Shown here in pieces: positions 22,639 to 33,654 of a stretch of DNA of 64,000 nt. The DNA comes from Lacinutrix neustonica (GTDB lineage: Bacteria > Bacteroidota > Bacteroidia > Flavobacteriales > Flavobacteriaceae). Where the stretch lies: the NCBI RefSeq assembly GCF_026625145.1, contig NZ_CP113088.1, positions 2,955,501 to 3,019,500 on the forward strand, given 5' to 3'. The translations under genes and the position numbers were made by a program. How positions within the stretch are numbered: the stretch's first letter is position 1; every line of letters begins with the position of its first letter. The notes beneath the pieces are model-generated. The model did not search any database. It was not told the origin of the DNA and saw nothing but the letters and a program-made list of their open reading frames with translations.

Positions 22639-24105
22639 ATGGGAAAGATAACAGGATTTTTAGAAATTGAAAGACAGGTTGAAGCTTATGATACCGTTGA
22701 AAACCGACTAAAAAATTACAAGGAATTTACCATTCCAATGAAAGAAAAAGCACTTAAAGATCAAGGTGCAAGATGTATGGATTGTGGTGTTCCTTTTTGC
22801 CAAAGTGGCTGTCCGCTAGGCAACCTCATTCCAGATTTTAACGATCATGTTTATAAAGGACGATGGAAAGAAGCAGCAAAAGTATTGCATGCAACTAATA
22901 ATTTTCCGGAATTCACTGGGCGTTTGTGCCCAGCCCCTTGTGAAGAATCTTGTGTCTTAGGAATTAACGAAGATCCTGTATCGATAGAGAACATCGAAAA
23001 AAACATAGTTGAAACGGCTTTTAAAGAAGGTTGGGTTATTGCTAAACCACCAAAAGTAAGAACGGGAAAAAAAGTCGCGGTTGTAGGTTCCGGACCTTCA
23101 GGATTAGCGACGGCACAACAGTTAAATCGCGCAGGACATTTAGTAACTGTTTTTGAAAGAGATGCTAAAGTAGGTGGGTTATTACGTTATGGTATTCCAG
23201 ATTTTAAACTTGAAAAAGAGATTATAGCGCGAAGAGTACGCGTCTTGGAAGAAGAGGGAATTCAATTTAAAACCGAAGCTTATGTTGGTAAAAACACAAG
23301 TGTTGAAACCTTAAAAAATGACTTTGATGCTATCGCCTTGTGCGGCGGAGCAACGGTTAGAAGAGGTATTCCTATAAAAGGGGCGCATTTAAAAGGCGTT
23401 GTACAGGCTATGGACTTTTTAAAACAAAATAACCAGCGTGTAGATGGCATTACTGGGTTTAAAGAAGACATTTTAGCAACAGACAAAAACGTGATTGTCA
23501 TTGGTGGGGGAGATACAGGTTCAGATTGTATAGGAACATCCAATCGTCAAGGCGCAAAATCGGTGACCAATTTCGAGATTTTAAGCAAGCCTTCTAAAGG
23601 GCGACCAGCACATCAGCCTTGGCCGTATTGGCCGATGAGGTTAAGAACGAGCTCGTCGCATAAAGAAGGTGTAGAACGTTTTTTTAGTATTTCTACTAAA
23701 GAGTTCCTGGGCAATAAAAATGGCGATTTAATAGGGTTAAAAACGGTTGAAGTAGAATGGATTTTTAAAAAAGGAGAACGGCGGTAATTAAAAGAAGTTG
23801 CAGGTACAGAAAAAATGTGGGACTGCGATTTAGTGCTTTTAGCACTAGGTTTTACAGGATCAGAAAAAACCTTGGCTGAACAATTTGGGATCGAAATGGA
23901 TTTTAGAACCAATATTAAAGCAACCGAAAAAGACTATGCTACAAATGTGCCTGGTATTTTTACTGCTGGAGATATGCGTCGCGGCCAATCCTTAATTGTT
24001 TGGGCCATTTCAGAAGGGCGTCAAGCAGCACATCATGTCGATAAATATTTAATGGGCCAGTCTAATTTACCACTAAAAGGCGAAGGCGATTTGCCACGAG
24101 TGTAG
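22639..24105 (+). CDS. gltD: Glutamate synthase small subunit
   Basis: Supplies electrons from NAD(P)H to GltB. The N-terminal iron-sulfur cysteines are in CMDCGVPFCQSGCPLGN and RLCPAPCEESC. The FAD-binding motif is VVGSGPSGLATA and the NAD(P)H motif is VIGGGDTGSDC. An in-frame TAA at 23785-23787 interrupts the written sequence. Reading GCGGTAA as TCCGGAA gives ERPELKEVAGTEKMWDCDLV, so this lesion is a same-length substitution. The corrected protein has 488 residues and ends in a FAD-binding segment (GIFTAGDMRRGQSLIVWAI). Confidence 0.95.
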
Positions 24106-24133
24106 CATTTTATAAGTATTGATAAATAGCGAC

Positions 24134-24187
24134 ATCCACGAATTAGTTTTTCTTTCTAAGAAAAACGAGTCGTGGATTTCATTTTTA
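24134..24187 (+). terminator. Terminator after gltBD
   Basis: The long hairpin has an outer stem ATCCACGA / TCGTGGAT (24134-24141 with 24170-24177) and an inner stem GTTTTTC / GAAAAAC. It is followed by TTCATTTTT. Confidence 0.85.
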
Positions 24188-24366
24188 TAGATGGTTTCTT
24201 GAAAAAATAAAGTGATCTGACTGTGCCAATAATTTCAATTTAATAAATTGATAATCAATACATTGAGTAATTAACAGGTGCTTTGAGTTTAAGAGAGTCT
24301 CGGGTGTTTAAACCATAAAGGATTATAAAACTTTTAATTTCGATGAACTAAGAAGACAAGGCATTC

Positions 24367-26043
24367 ATGGAATTAAATAAATACAGTAAAACAGTAACTC
24401 AAGACCCTACACAACCAGCAGCACAAGCCATGCTGCACGCGATTGGGTTAACAAAAGAAGATTTTTACAAGCCAATCATAGGTATCGCTAGTACAGGTTA
24501 CGAAGGAAACCCGTGTAATATGCACCTAAATGATTTAGCGAAATTAACTAAAGAGGGCACTAAAAATGAAGATATTGTTGGACTAATTTTTAATACTATT
24601 GGCGTAAGCGATGGTATTTCTATGGGGACTCCAGGTATGCGTTACTCATTACCATCTCGTGATATTATTGCAGATTCAATGGAAACAGTAGTTCAGGCCA
24701 TGAGTTATGACGGTTTAATCACGGTGGTGGGTTGTGATAAAAATATGCCAGGAGCTTTAATCGCAATGATACGTTTAAACCGTCCTTCAATTTTGGTCTA
24801 CGGCGGGACTATTGATTCGGGCTGTCATAATGGTAAAAAGTTAGATGTTGTGTCTGCATTTGAAGCTTGGGGAAGTAAAGTTGCTGGCACCATGACCGAA
24901 AATGAATATCAAAACATAGTTGAAAAAGCCTGTCCGGGAGCTGGCGCTTGTGGCGGTATGTATACTGCAAATACAATGGCTTCTGCAATCGAAGCCTTGG
25001 GTATGACCTTGCCTTTTAATTCTTCAAATCCAGCACTAAGTGATGCAAAAAAGAAAGAGTCTGTAAAAGCGGGTGAAGCGATGCGATTGCTTCTCGAAAA
25101 AGATATTAAACCTTCAAATGTTATTACTCGAAAATCACTAGAAAATGCTATACGTTTGGTGACTATTTTAGGAGGTTCTACCAATGCAGTATTACATTTT
25201 TTAGCAATTGCCGAGCAGCAGACATCGATTTTACACTCAAAGATTTTCAAAAAATAAGTGATACCACGCCATTTTTAGCTGATTTAAAACCTAGTGGGAA
25301 ATACCTTATGGAAGATGTGCATGCCGTAGGAGGGATTCCTGCTGTATTAAAATATTTACTAAATAAAGGTTTAATTCATGGCGATTGTTTGACAGTAACC
25401 GGGAAGACCATTGCTGAAAATTTATTGGATGTTCCCGATTTAACGGAAGGTCAAGATGTTATTAAACCTATTGAAAATCCAATTAAAATTTCCGGACACC
25501 TACGCATGTTATATGGCAATTTGGCGGAAGACGGAAGTGTTGCTAAAATCACAGGAAAAGAAGGTTTGAAATTTTCAGGGAAAGCAAAAGTATTTGAAGG
25601 AGAATATGATGCAAACGATGGCATTAGAGATGGAAAAGTGGAAAAGGGAGACGTTATTGTTATTCGCTATGAAGGTCCAAAAGGAGGCCCTGGCATGCCG
25701 AGAAATGTTAAAGCCAACGGCAGCCATTATGGGAGCAGGTTTAGGTAAAGAGGTCGCTTTAATAACGGATGGACGGTTTTCCGGTGGGACACATGGGTTT
25801 GTTGTTGGGCATATCACACCGGAAGCACAGGAAGGTGGTGCAATTGCTTTAGTTAAAAATGGAGACATCATTACCATTGATGCCGAAACAAATTCTATTG
25901 TTCTAGAGGTTTCAGAAGCAGAATTAAAGAAAAGAAAAGCGCAATGGACAGCACCAGCGTTAAAATTTAAACGGGGTGTCTTATACAAATATGCTAAAAC
26001 CGTTTCATCGGCCTCTAAAGGCTGCGTGACCGATGAATTCTAA
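24367..26043 (+). CDS. ilvD: Dihydroxy-acid dehydratase
   Basis: Third step of valine and isoleucine synthesis. Iron-sulfur cysteines are seen in [16 protein letters not shown] and [14 protein letters not shown]. Two lesions interrupt it. CCGA near 25210-25216 should read CCGGA ([17 protein letters not shown]). CCGAGAA near 25697-25705 should read CCGGAA ([16 protein letters not shown]). The corrected length is 558 residues. It heads ilvD-ilvB-ilvN-ilvC-ilvA. I looked for an attenuation leader in the 180 bp between the gltD terminator and this start and found none. Confidence 0.96.
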
Positions 26044-26113
26044 ACAAAAGAAAATGAGTGCTAGTATAAGTGAAAGCATTTCAGAATAAAATATAATCCT
26101 AACAAGATTAAAT

Positions 26114-27849
26114 ATGGATACAGAAACAGTGAAAATAAATCCTTCAGATACAAAAAAGACCATCCGAATCACTGGTAGTGAGGCAGTCGTAAGATGTTTA
26201 TTGGCTGAAGGGGTGGATATTCTTTATGGTTATCCAGGAGGCGCAATCATGCCCGTTTATGATGAATTATATAAATTCCAAGATCAAATTCATCACGTCT
26301 TGGTGCGTCATGAACAAGGAGCAACACACGCAGCACAAGGCTATGCTAGAATTTCCGGCAAAGTTGGGGTGGCCATGGCGACTTCACGGTCCTGGAGCAA
26401 CCAATTTAATTACGGGTATTGCAGATGCACAAATTGATTCTACACCTATGGTTTGCATTACAGGTCAAGTGGCCTCAAATTTATTAGGAAGTGATGCCTT
26501 TCAGGAAACAGATATCGTAGGTATTTCTACACCAGTAACCAAGTGGAATTGCCAGGTAACCAAAGCCTCTCAAATTCCTGAAGCTATTGCAAAAGCCTTT
26601 TATATTGCTAAAAGTGGAAGACCAGGTCCGGTATTAGTAGATATTACTAAAGATGCTCAGTTTGAGGAATTTGATTTTGCTTATGAAAAATGCAAAGGCG
26701 TACGCAGTTATATTCCAGTACCTGAAACACATCCGGAATCATTAATACAAGCGGCAAAATTAATTAACGAAGCCAAACAGCCATTAGTCGTTTGGGGACA
26801 AGGCGTGATTTTAGCTGAAGCTGAAGCCGAATTTAAAGCCGTGATAGAAAAAGCAGGGATACCCGCTGCATGGACCATTTTAGGTGCTTCGGCCATTGCG
26901 ACTAGCCATCCCTTAAATGTCGGTATGGTAGGAATGCATGGTAATTATGCACCAAATATGTTAACGAATCAATGTGATGTTTTAATAGCCATAGGCATGC
27001 GTTTTGACGATCGTGTTACGGGAAGTTTAAACACCTATGCTAAGCAAGCAAAAATTATACATTTTGAAATTGATCCGGCAGAGGTCGATAAAAATGTAAA
27101 AACGGATGTGGCTGTTTTAGGAAATGCTAAAGAAAGTTTAGCAGCTATGCTTCCATTATTGAATAAAAATTCACACACCGATTGGCATCAAAAATTCAAA
27201 GATTTATTAAAAATTGAAGTAGAGAAAGTCATTAATGATGACTTGTACCCAACCAAGGAAGGCTTGACTATGGGAGAGGTTTTAAAAGAAATAAACAAAC
27301 AGAGTAAAGGACAAGCGGCCATAGTGAGTGATGTGGGGCAACATCAAATGATTGCCTGTCGTTATGCTGAATTTAATGAGACCAAAAGCAACATTACCTC
27401 CGGGGGTTTGGGCACGATGGGCTTTGCTTTACCGGCCGCTATTGGCGCTAAAATGGGCGCTCCGAGATAGGGATGTGGTTGCCATCATTGGAGATGGTGG
27501 GTACCAAATGACTATTCAGGAATTAGGCACTATTTTTCAGACCAAAGTGCCCATTAAAATTGTGGTTTTAAATAATGATTTCTTAGGCATGGTGCGCCAA
27601 TGGCAACAGCTTTTTTTTGATAAACGCTATGCGTCCACTGAAATCCAAAATCCGGATTTTGTAGCCATTGCAAAGGGCTATGCTATTGAAGCAAAAAAAG
27701 TATCTAAAAGAGAAGATTTGGCCGATGCTGTTAAGGAAATGATGGACTCTAAAGCGGCGTATTTCTTAGAGGTTAAAGTAGAAAAAGAAGCTAATGTGTT
27801 TCCTATGATTCCTTCCGGAGCAAGTGTTTCAGATATTAGGTTAGAATAA
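26114..27849 (+). CDS. ilvB: Acetolactate synthase large subunit
   Basis: ThDP-dependent condensation of pyruvate with pyruvate or 2-oxobutyrate. Motifs are [15 protein letters not shown], the catalytic Glu in [16 protein letters not shown], and the ThDP motif [16 protein letters not shown] with [13 protein letters not shown]. Lesions are TTCACGGT at 26393-26400 (for [19 protein letters not shown]) and CCGAGA at 27462-27467 (for [21 protein letters not shown]). The corrected length is 577 residues. The regulatory subunit gene follows after a gap that holds a palindromic repeat. Confidence 0.96.
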
Positions 27850-27896
27850 CGCCTGCAAGGTGTTACCTGCAAAAAGACCTTCCGGTAAGGTTGACA
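27848..27896. repeat. Intergenic palindromic repeat (CAAGGTT family)
   Basis: The ilvB-ilvN gap contains an imperfect inverted repeat built on CCTGCAAGGTGTTACCTGC and CTTCCGGTAAGG. Related CAAGG...CCTTG palindromes occur at 35518-35544, 36699-36728 and 37705-37742, always between genes. Confidence 0.55.
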
Positions 27897-27936
27897 AAAG
27901 AGAAAGGAAAAAAGTAAAGGCTAAAAGAATAAAAAA

Positions 27937-28467
27937 ATGAGTCAGGAAGAACAACAATATACCATTTCAGTGTATACAGAAAACAATATCGGATTACTCA
28001 ATCGTATTTCGGCTATTTTTCAGCGTAGACATATTAATATAGAGAGTATTAATTCATCGGTTTCAGAAATAGAAGGGGTGTCTAGATTTACCATTGTTGT
28101 TAATCTTTCCGAGGAACACATGAAAAAAATCATTGGGCAGATAGAAAAGCAAGTGGAGGTTATAAAAGCCTACTATCATACCGATGAAGAAACCATTTAT
28201 CAGGAATCTTGCATATTTAAAATTAAATCTGAACTATTATTTGATGAGCCTCAGATTCAAAATATAATTAAAGACAGCAACGCAAGAATAGTTACAGTAA
28301 ACAAAAATTTTTTCGTGCTTGAAAAGTCAGGAAGACGAGAAGAAATTGAATTGTTATATAGAGAATTAAAACCTTTTGGAATCCTTCAATTTACAAGATC
28401 TGGGCGTATTTCAGTCACAAAGGAACCCATGGAAATTTCAAAAATGCTGGAAGCATTTAACTACTAA
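27937..28467 (+). CDS. ilvN: Acetolactate synthase small (regulatory) subunit
   Basis: 176 residues. The N-terminal ACT domain is evident in [20 protein letters not shown] and [17 protein letters not shown]; the C-terminal domain completes the IlvN/IlvH fold. It binds the IlvB subunit and mediates valine feedback. The frame is intact, 87 bp after ilvB and 11 bp before ilvC. Confidence 0.95.
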   Translation: MSQEEQQYTISVYTENNIGLLNRISAIFQRRHINIESINSSVSEIEGVSRFTIVVNLSEEHMKKIIGQIEKQVEVIKAYYHTDEETIYQESCIFKIKSELLFDEPQIQNIIKDSNARIVTVNKNFFVLEKSGRREEIELLYRELKPFGILQFTRSGRISVTKEPMEISKMLEAFNY

Positions 28468-28478
28468 ATACATCAAAA

Positions 28479-29984
28479 ATGGCAAATTATTTTAACACAT
28501 TACCATTAAGAAATCAATTAGAACAATTAGGAAAATGTCGTTTTATGGACGCTTCAGAATTTGAAGAGGGCGTAAAGGCATTAAAAGATAAAAAAATCGT
28601 TATTGTAGGTTGTGGTGCACAAGGTTTAAACCAAGGATTAAATATGAGCGATTCTCGCTTAGATATTTCTTATGCGCTACGCCAAAAAGCAATAGAGGAG
28701 AAAAGAGCGTCTTATATAAATGCAACAGATAATGATTTTAATGTTGGCACTTACGAAGACTTAATTCCAACAGCAGATTTGGTTTTAAATTTAACGCCGG
28801 ATAAACAACATACTGATGTTGTTAAAACAGTCATGCCTTTAATGAAAAAAGGCGCAACCTTGTCTTACTCACACGGCTTTAATATTGTTGAAGAAGGGAC
28901 GCAAATACGTAAAGACATTACCGTAATTATGGTAGCGCCTAAATGCCCTGGTACTGAAGTGCGCGAAGAATACAAACGTGGTTTTGGAGTGCCTACATTA
29001 ATTGCGGTACATCCTGAAAATGATCCGGAAAATAAAGGTTGGACACAAGCTAAGGCTTATGCAGTAGCCACTGGCGGGCATAAGGCAGGTGTTTTAGAAT
29101 CGTCTTTTATTGCAGAGGTGAAAAGTGATTTAATGGGAGAGCAAACCATACTGTGTGGTTTATTGCAGACTGGAGCGATTTTATCTTTCGATAAAATGGT
29201 TGCGGAAGGTATTGAGCCAGGTTATGCCGCAAAACTAATTCAGTTTGGTTGGGAAACAATAACCGAAGCGTTAAAGCATGGTGGAATCACGAATATGATG
29301 GATCGTTTATCTAATCCGGCAAAAATAAAAGCATTTGAATTGTCTGAAGCATTAAAAGGGATCATGAGACCCTTGTTTGAAAAGCATATGGACGATATTA
29401 TTTCCGGTCATTTCTCAAAAACAATGATGGAAGATTGGGCTAATGATGATGAAAACTTATTAAAATGGAGAGCGGCAACTGGCGAAACTGCTTTTGAAAA
29501 AACACCTTTAACAACCAATCACATTTCGGAACAAGAATATTTTGATCATGGCGTATTGTTGGTTGCTTTTGTTAAATCCGGAGTAGAATTAGCATTCGAA
29601 ACCATGGTAAGTGCTGGAATTATAGAAGATTCTGCCTATTATGAATCACTCCACGAATTACCCTTAATAGCAAATACCATAGCAAGAAAGAAATTGTTTG
29701 AAATGAACAGAGTCATTTCTGACACCGCAGAATACGGTTGCTATTTATTCGATCACGCGTGCAAACCCTTATTAAACAATTTTATGAAAACGGTGAAAAC
29801 AGATGTTATTGGTAAGCCCTTTTCAAGTTCAAATGCTGTGGACAATATAGCGTTAATTGCAGTGAATGATGCGATTAGAAATCACCCCATTGAAGCTGTA
29901 GGGAAACGGTTAAGAGCTGCAATGACAGCAATGAAAATTATAAAATCAGAAGCGGTAAAGACTGAAGATTCAGTGCTCGCATAA
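28479..29984 (+). CDS. ilvC: Ketol-acid reductoisomerase (class II, long form)
   Basis: Reduces and isomerises acetolactate. At 501 residues it is the long form with a duplicated knotted domain. The NAD(P)H site is [20 protein letters not shown] (about residues 39-58). The metal-ligand region includes [14 protein letters not shown] and the second domain [21 protein letters not shown]. The frame is intact. It continues the ilv operon; the next gene is ilvA after a gap of about 118 bp containing repeats. Confidence 0.96.
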   Translation: MANYFNTLPLRNQLEQLGKCRFMDASEFEEGVKALKDKKIVIVGCGAQGLNQGLNMSDSRLDISYALRQKAIEEKRASYINATDNDFNVGTYEDLIPTADLVLNLTPDKQHTDVVKTVMPLMKKGATLSYSHGFNIVEEGTQIRKDITVIMVAPKCPGTEVREEYKRGFGVPTLIAVHPENDPENKGWTQAKAYAVATGGHKAGVLESSFIAEVKSDLMGEQTILCGLLQTGAILSFDKMVAEGIEPGYAAKLIQFGWETITEALKHGGITNMMDRLSNPAKIKAFELSEALKGIMRPLFEKHMDDIISGHFSKTMMEDWANDDENLLKWRAATGETAFEKTPLTTNHISEQEYFDHGVLLVAFVKSGVELAFETMVSAGIIEDSAYYESLHELPLIANTIARKKLFEMNRVISDTAEYGCYLFDHACKPLLNNFMKTVKTDVIGKPFSSSNAVDNIALIAVNDAIRNHPIEAVGKRLRAAMTAMKIIKSEAVKTEDSVLA

Positions 29985-30000
29985 CTATTAAGTGAGCGTC

Positions 30001-30095
30001 ACGTCACGTCGAGTGATTCCGCGCAAGAGGATTGTATCTAGTAGTCAACAAAAAACAACACAATAAAAAGGCAGGATGAGATTCCTGCCTACCCA
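30001..30095. repeat. Intergenic repeats between ilvC and ilvA
   Basis: The gap carries a GTCGAGTGATTCCGCGCAAG-type sequence and then an inverted repeat GGCAGGAT-GAG-ATTCCTGCC at 30070-30089. The second belongs to a dispersed family also seen near 46891-46925 (GCAGGAATCTCATCCT) and, more degenerate, at 49176-49200. Such small palindromes are common between flavobacterial genes. Confidence 0.55.
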
Positions 30096-30102
30096 AGAGT
30101 TC

Positions 30103-31365
30103 ATGGAAGTCCAAACCACATATTTCCCAACGCAAGAAGCCATTGAAGCTGCCGCCAAAAAATTAAAAGGGGTCGCTTCAATTACTCCTTTGACTCAAAA
30201 CCTTCAGTATTCGAAAGCTTTTGATTGTAATGTGCTTTTTAAACGAGAAGATTTACAGGTCGTGCGTTCTTACAAAATACGTGGCGCCTATAATAAAATG
30301 TCCTCACTAACGCCAACCGAAATAGAGAACGGCATTGTATGTGCAAGTGCTGGAAATCATGCCCAAGGTGTGGCGTTATCTTGTAAATTATTAAAAATAC
30401 AGGGCACTATTTATATGCCTGCACCTACACCTAACCAAAAGGTAGAACAGGTTAAAATGTTTGGAGAAGACTATATAGAAATAGTCTTAGAAGGCGATAG
30501 TTTCGACGATTCACATCATGCGGCAAGATTGGAATGTGAGCGATTAAACAAAACGTTTATTCATCCTTTCAATGATGAAAAAGTTATCGAAGGACAGGCC
30601 ACGGTTGGTTTAGAGATATTAAATCAAACCCAGTTTCCAATCGATTATGTCTTTGTTGCTGTTGGTGGTGGAGGGTTATCCTCCGGGTTGTCTACTGTTT
30701 TTAAAAATAGATCACCCCATACCAAGGTTATTGGTGTTGAGCCAGAAGGCGCGCCTTCGATGACCACTTCAATTCGCAATAATAAAAACACCGAATTAAA
30801 ATACATTGAGAAATTTGTAGACGGTGCGGCAGTGCAGCGTGTTGGTGATTTAAATTTCGCGATTTGTAAAGAGTATTTAGCCGATATGATTACGGTACCT
30901 GAAGGTAAAGTATGTCAAACTATTTTAGATTTATATAATAAAGATGCTATTGTTGTGGAGCCTGCAGGCGCTTTAAGTATAGCAGCATTAGATTTTTATG
31001 CCGAAGAAATAAAAGGTAAAAACGTGGTATGTATTGTTAGTGGAAGTAATAATGACATTACGAGAACGGCCGAAATAAAAGAACGCGCATTGCTTTATGC
31101 GAATTTAAAACACTATTTCATTATAAAATTTCCACAACGTGCTGGCGCTTTACGTGAATTTGTAGTTGATATTTTAGGACCAACAGATGATATTACGCAC
31201 TTTGAATATACCAAAAAAGTCAATCGCGAAAATGATGTAGCCGTTGTTGGTTTAGAATTAAAATCGCCCGCGCATTTAGAACCTTTAATCACTAAAATGA
31301 AACTCAATAATTTTTATGGCGATTACCTGAATGATAAGCCTGAGTTGTTTCAGTTTTTAATCTAA
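30103..31365 (+). CDS. ilvA: Threonine dehydratase (ammonia-lyase)
   Basis: PLP enzyme converting threonine to 2-oxobutyrate for isoleucine. The PLP lysine is in RSYKIRGAYNKM, the phosphate-binding glycine loop is VAVGGGGLSSGL, and a C-terminal ACT-like domain spans about residues 335-420. I start at the ATG giving MEVQTTYFPTQEAIEAAA (420 residues). An upstream in-frame ATG lies inside a palindromic repeat and is unlikely to be used. The frame is intact. It is the last gene of the ilv cluster. Confidence 0.94.
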   Translation: MEVQTTYFPTQEAIEAAAKKLKGVASITPLTQNLQYSKAFDCNVLFKREDLQVVRSYKIRGAYNKMSSLTPTEIENGIVCASAGNHAQGVALSCKLLKIQGTIYMPAPTPNQKVEQVKMFGEDYIEIVLEGDSFDDSHHAARLECERLNKTFIHPFNDEKVIEGQATVGLEILNQTQFPIDYVFVAVGGGGLSSGLSTVFKNRSPHTKVIGVEPEGAPSMTTSIRNNKNTELKYIEKFVDGAAVQRVGDLNFAICKEYLADMITVPEGKVCQTILDLYNKDAIVVEPAGALSIAALDFYAEEIKGKNVVCIVSGSNNDITRTAEIKERALLYANLKHYFIIKFPQRAGALREFVVDILGPTDDITHFEYTKKVNRENDVAVVGLELKSPAHLEPLITKMKLNNFYGDYLNDKPELFQFLI

Positions 31366-31845
31366 TCGCATCTGCCTCATAGCAAGAGAACCATTCCAAA
31401 GGTTTTTATTCACAGATAAAGCCAATCGTATAATGTGCTATTCTGATTTTCAAGCCCTTAAAGTGTTAATTTGATAAAAATAATTAAATAAGTCTAATTT
31501 ATAAACCGCTGTATCAAATTAATTTTTACTTTTAATTTATGTTAAGTCAAAACAATAAAAATAGAATAGAAAGACCTACAAGTTTGCCAGCGCGCAGACG
31601 ACGTCGCTAATGCTTATAACTTCAAGCCATTTAGTTAACCTCTATTTTTATATTTAACATTGAATCTTTCACAACACATAGTATACTTTCAAAATTTAGT
31701 TATTAGAAATAATAACAAAAGTTACGTGCGTCCACTTTTCCGTCGCCGCCCTTAGGGTGTACTGTTATTTATAGAACTTAGGTGCGTCCGGTTCTGCTTT
31801 TCAAAACTACAAATTATCACATTCTTTAATTCAAAATCAATTACA
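31366..31845. other. Leader region of the arginine operon
   Basis: 480 bp between ilvA and the first arg gene. It holds the arginine leader peptide described separately. It also holds two direct repeats of GTGCGTCC (31726-31733 and 31782-31789), and a CTTAGG element occurs after each of the intervening segments. A second short Arg-rich reading (GTG CGT CCA CTT TTC CGT, then CGC CGC CCT TAG) spans 31726-31755 but lacks an ATG. I see no strong intrinsic terminator with a T tract. Confidence 0.55.
31539..31610 (+). CDS. Arginine leader peptide (candidate attenuator)
   Basis: A 23-codon frame starts at ATG and ends RPTSLPARRRRR before TAA. The last five sense codons are CGC AGA CGA CGT CGC, all arginine and four different synonymous codons. 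It lies about 235 bp ahead of an arginine biosynthetic operon. Such a run right before the stop is the hallmark of leader peptides whose ribosome stalls when the cognate charged tRNA is scarce. Attenuation is inferred; no terminator pair is obvious. Confidence 0.75.
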   Translation: MLSQNNKNRIERPTSLPARRRRR

Positions 31846-32470
31846 ATGGAAATTGTTATTGCTAATAAATCGCATAGTATTTACGCAGCTATTATTTGTG
31901 AAACTATTGCAGAAGCTGCCCAAGTTAGGGGCACTGGTATTGCAAAGCGCAAACCGAGAATATATCATTACTAAAATGAAAAATGGCAATGCTGTTATCG
32001 CTTTAGAAGGAGGCGCATTTGCCGGGTTTTGTTATATAGAAGCCTGGAGTCATGGTAAATTCGTTGCCAATTCTGGTTTAATTGTCCACCCAGAGTATAG
32101 AAATATAGGACTGGCAAAACAGATAAAATCAAAAGTTTTTGAGCATTCTCGAGCAAAATTTCCCGAGGCCAAGATATTTAGCATTACAACAGGATTAGCC
32201 GTCATGAAAATGAATAGTGAATTAGGTTATAAACCAGTCACTTTTTCAGAATTGACAACAGATCAAACCTTTTGGAATGGTTGCCAAACCTGTAAAAATT
32301 ATGATGTATTACAGCGTACCGAGCAAAAAATGTGCCTGTGTACAGGAATGCTTTACGACCCAAATAAAATCGAAAAATCGAAAACACATAAACATGATTA
32401 CGATAAGAAAGTGTGGAGCAGATTAAAAAATATAAAACAATCTATGTTTTTAAAAAAAGAAAAAAAATGA
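31846..32470 (+). CDS. GNAT N-acyltransferase heading the arginine operon
   Basis: About 207 residues with a GNAT fold. The acetyl-CoA region is ALEGGAFAGFCYIEAW then GLIVHPEYRNIGLAKQIKS. A Cys-rich segment follows (NGCQTCKNYD, KMCLCTGML), then a basic tail. The lesion at 31954-31959 (CCGAGA for CCGGA) joins AKRKPEYIITKMKNG. Its position ahead of argG, and the absence of argJ or argA elsewhere in the operon, suggest that it N-acylates glutamate for arginine synthesis. The acyl group (acetyl or succinyl) is unresolved. Its stop overlaps the argG start (ATGA). Confidence 0.85.
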
Positions 32471-33654
32471 GCAAGACATTAGTTTTAGCATATAGTGGCG
32501 GGTTAGATACCTCATATTGTGCAGTTAGTTTATCAAAAGCAGGGTATGAAGTACATGCTCTAAGTGTCAATACCGGTGGGTTTAGTTCGGAGGAACTAAA
32601 AAGTATAGCATCTAACGCTTATAAAATGGGTGTAACGACTTATAAAAACAGAGATGCTGTTGCTTCATACTATAATAAAGTGATAAAGTATTTGGTCTTT
32701 GGTAATGTGCTTAAAAATGACAGCTATCCCTTATCTGTGAGCGCAGAGCGTATTATTCAAGCTATTGAAATTATTGAATATGCAAAAAGTATCCAAGCAG
32801 ATTGTATTGCACATGGAAGCACAGGTGCAGGAAATGACCAGGTTCGTTTTGATATGATTTTTCAAACCTTGGCGCCGGACATTGAAATCATCACACCTAT
32901 TAGAGATAACAAATTATCAAGACAGAAAGAAATCGATTATTTGAAAGCAAATAATATCGATATGTCCTGGGATAAAGCAAAGTATTCTGTGAATAAAGGA
33001 CTTTGGGGAACCAGTGTTGGTGGAGAAGAGACCTTGACTTCAGAAAAACCACTGCCGAAGCCGCATATCCTTCGCAATTAACAAAGAATAAGCAAGAGAA
33101 AGTAAAACTAACATTTAAGAAAGGAGAATTTGTTGCTTTTAATGGTATAGAACATATTCCGAGAAAAAAACATCGAATTGTTAAATGCGATGGCATCTGC
33201 TTATGCTATTGGTAGAGATATTCACGTAGGAGACACTATTGTAGGAATTAAGGGGCGTGTTGGTTTTGAAGCTGCAGCAGCTTTAATAACGATAAAAGCA
33301 CATCATTTATTAGAAAAACACACGCTTACCAAATGGCAATTACAACACAAAGAATATTTGTCTAGTTTTTATGGCATGCATTTGCACGAAGGTCAATATT
33401 TAGATCCCGTGATGCGAAATATTGAAGCTTTTTTACAAAGTAGTCAGGAGCAGGTTTCTGGAACGGTTATGGTCACATTAAAACCGTATCATTTTTCTTT
33501 AGATGGCATTATATCAGACCACGATTTAATGAATGCAAAATTTGGAACTTATGGTGAAATGAACAAAGGCTGGACCGCAGATGAAGCTAAAGGCTTCATT
33601 AAAATTTTAGGCAATCAGAATAAGATTTATCACCAAGTAAATTCAGAATTATGA
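32467..33654 (+). CDS. argG: Argininosuccinate synthase
   Basis: Condenses citrulline and aspartate. The ATP-pyrophosphatase loop LAYSGGLDTSYC is at residues 6-17, and the central motifs include AHGSTGAGNDQVRFD and SVNKGLWGTSVGGEE. Lesions are CCGA at 33054-33059 (for CCGGA, KPLPEAAYPSQLT) and CCGAGA at 33158-33164 (for CCGGA, EHIPEKNIELLNAMAS). The corrected length is 395 residues. It overlaps its upstream and downstream neighbours by 4 bp each, so it is firmly part of the operon. Confidence 0.95.

Noticed and set aside
24188..24366. Branched-chain attenuator ahead of ilvD
   Set aside because: No short frame rich in Ile, Val or Leu codons and no second terminator could be found after the gltD terminator.
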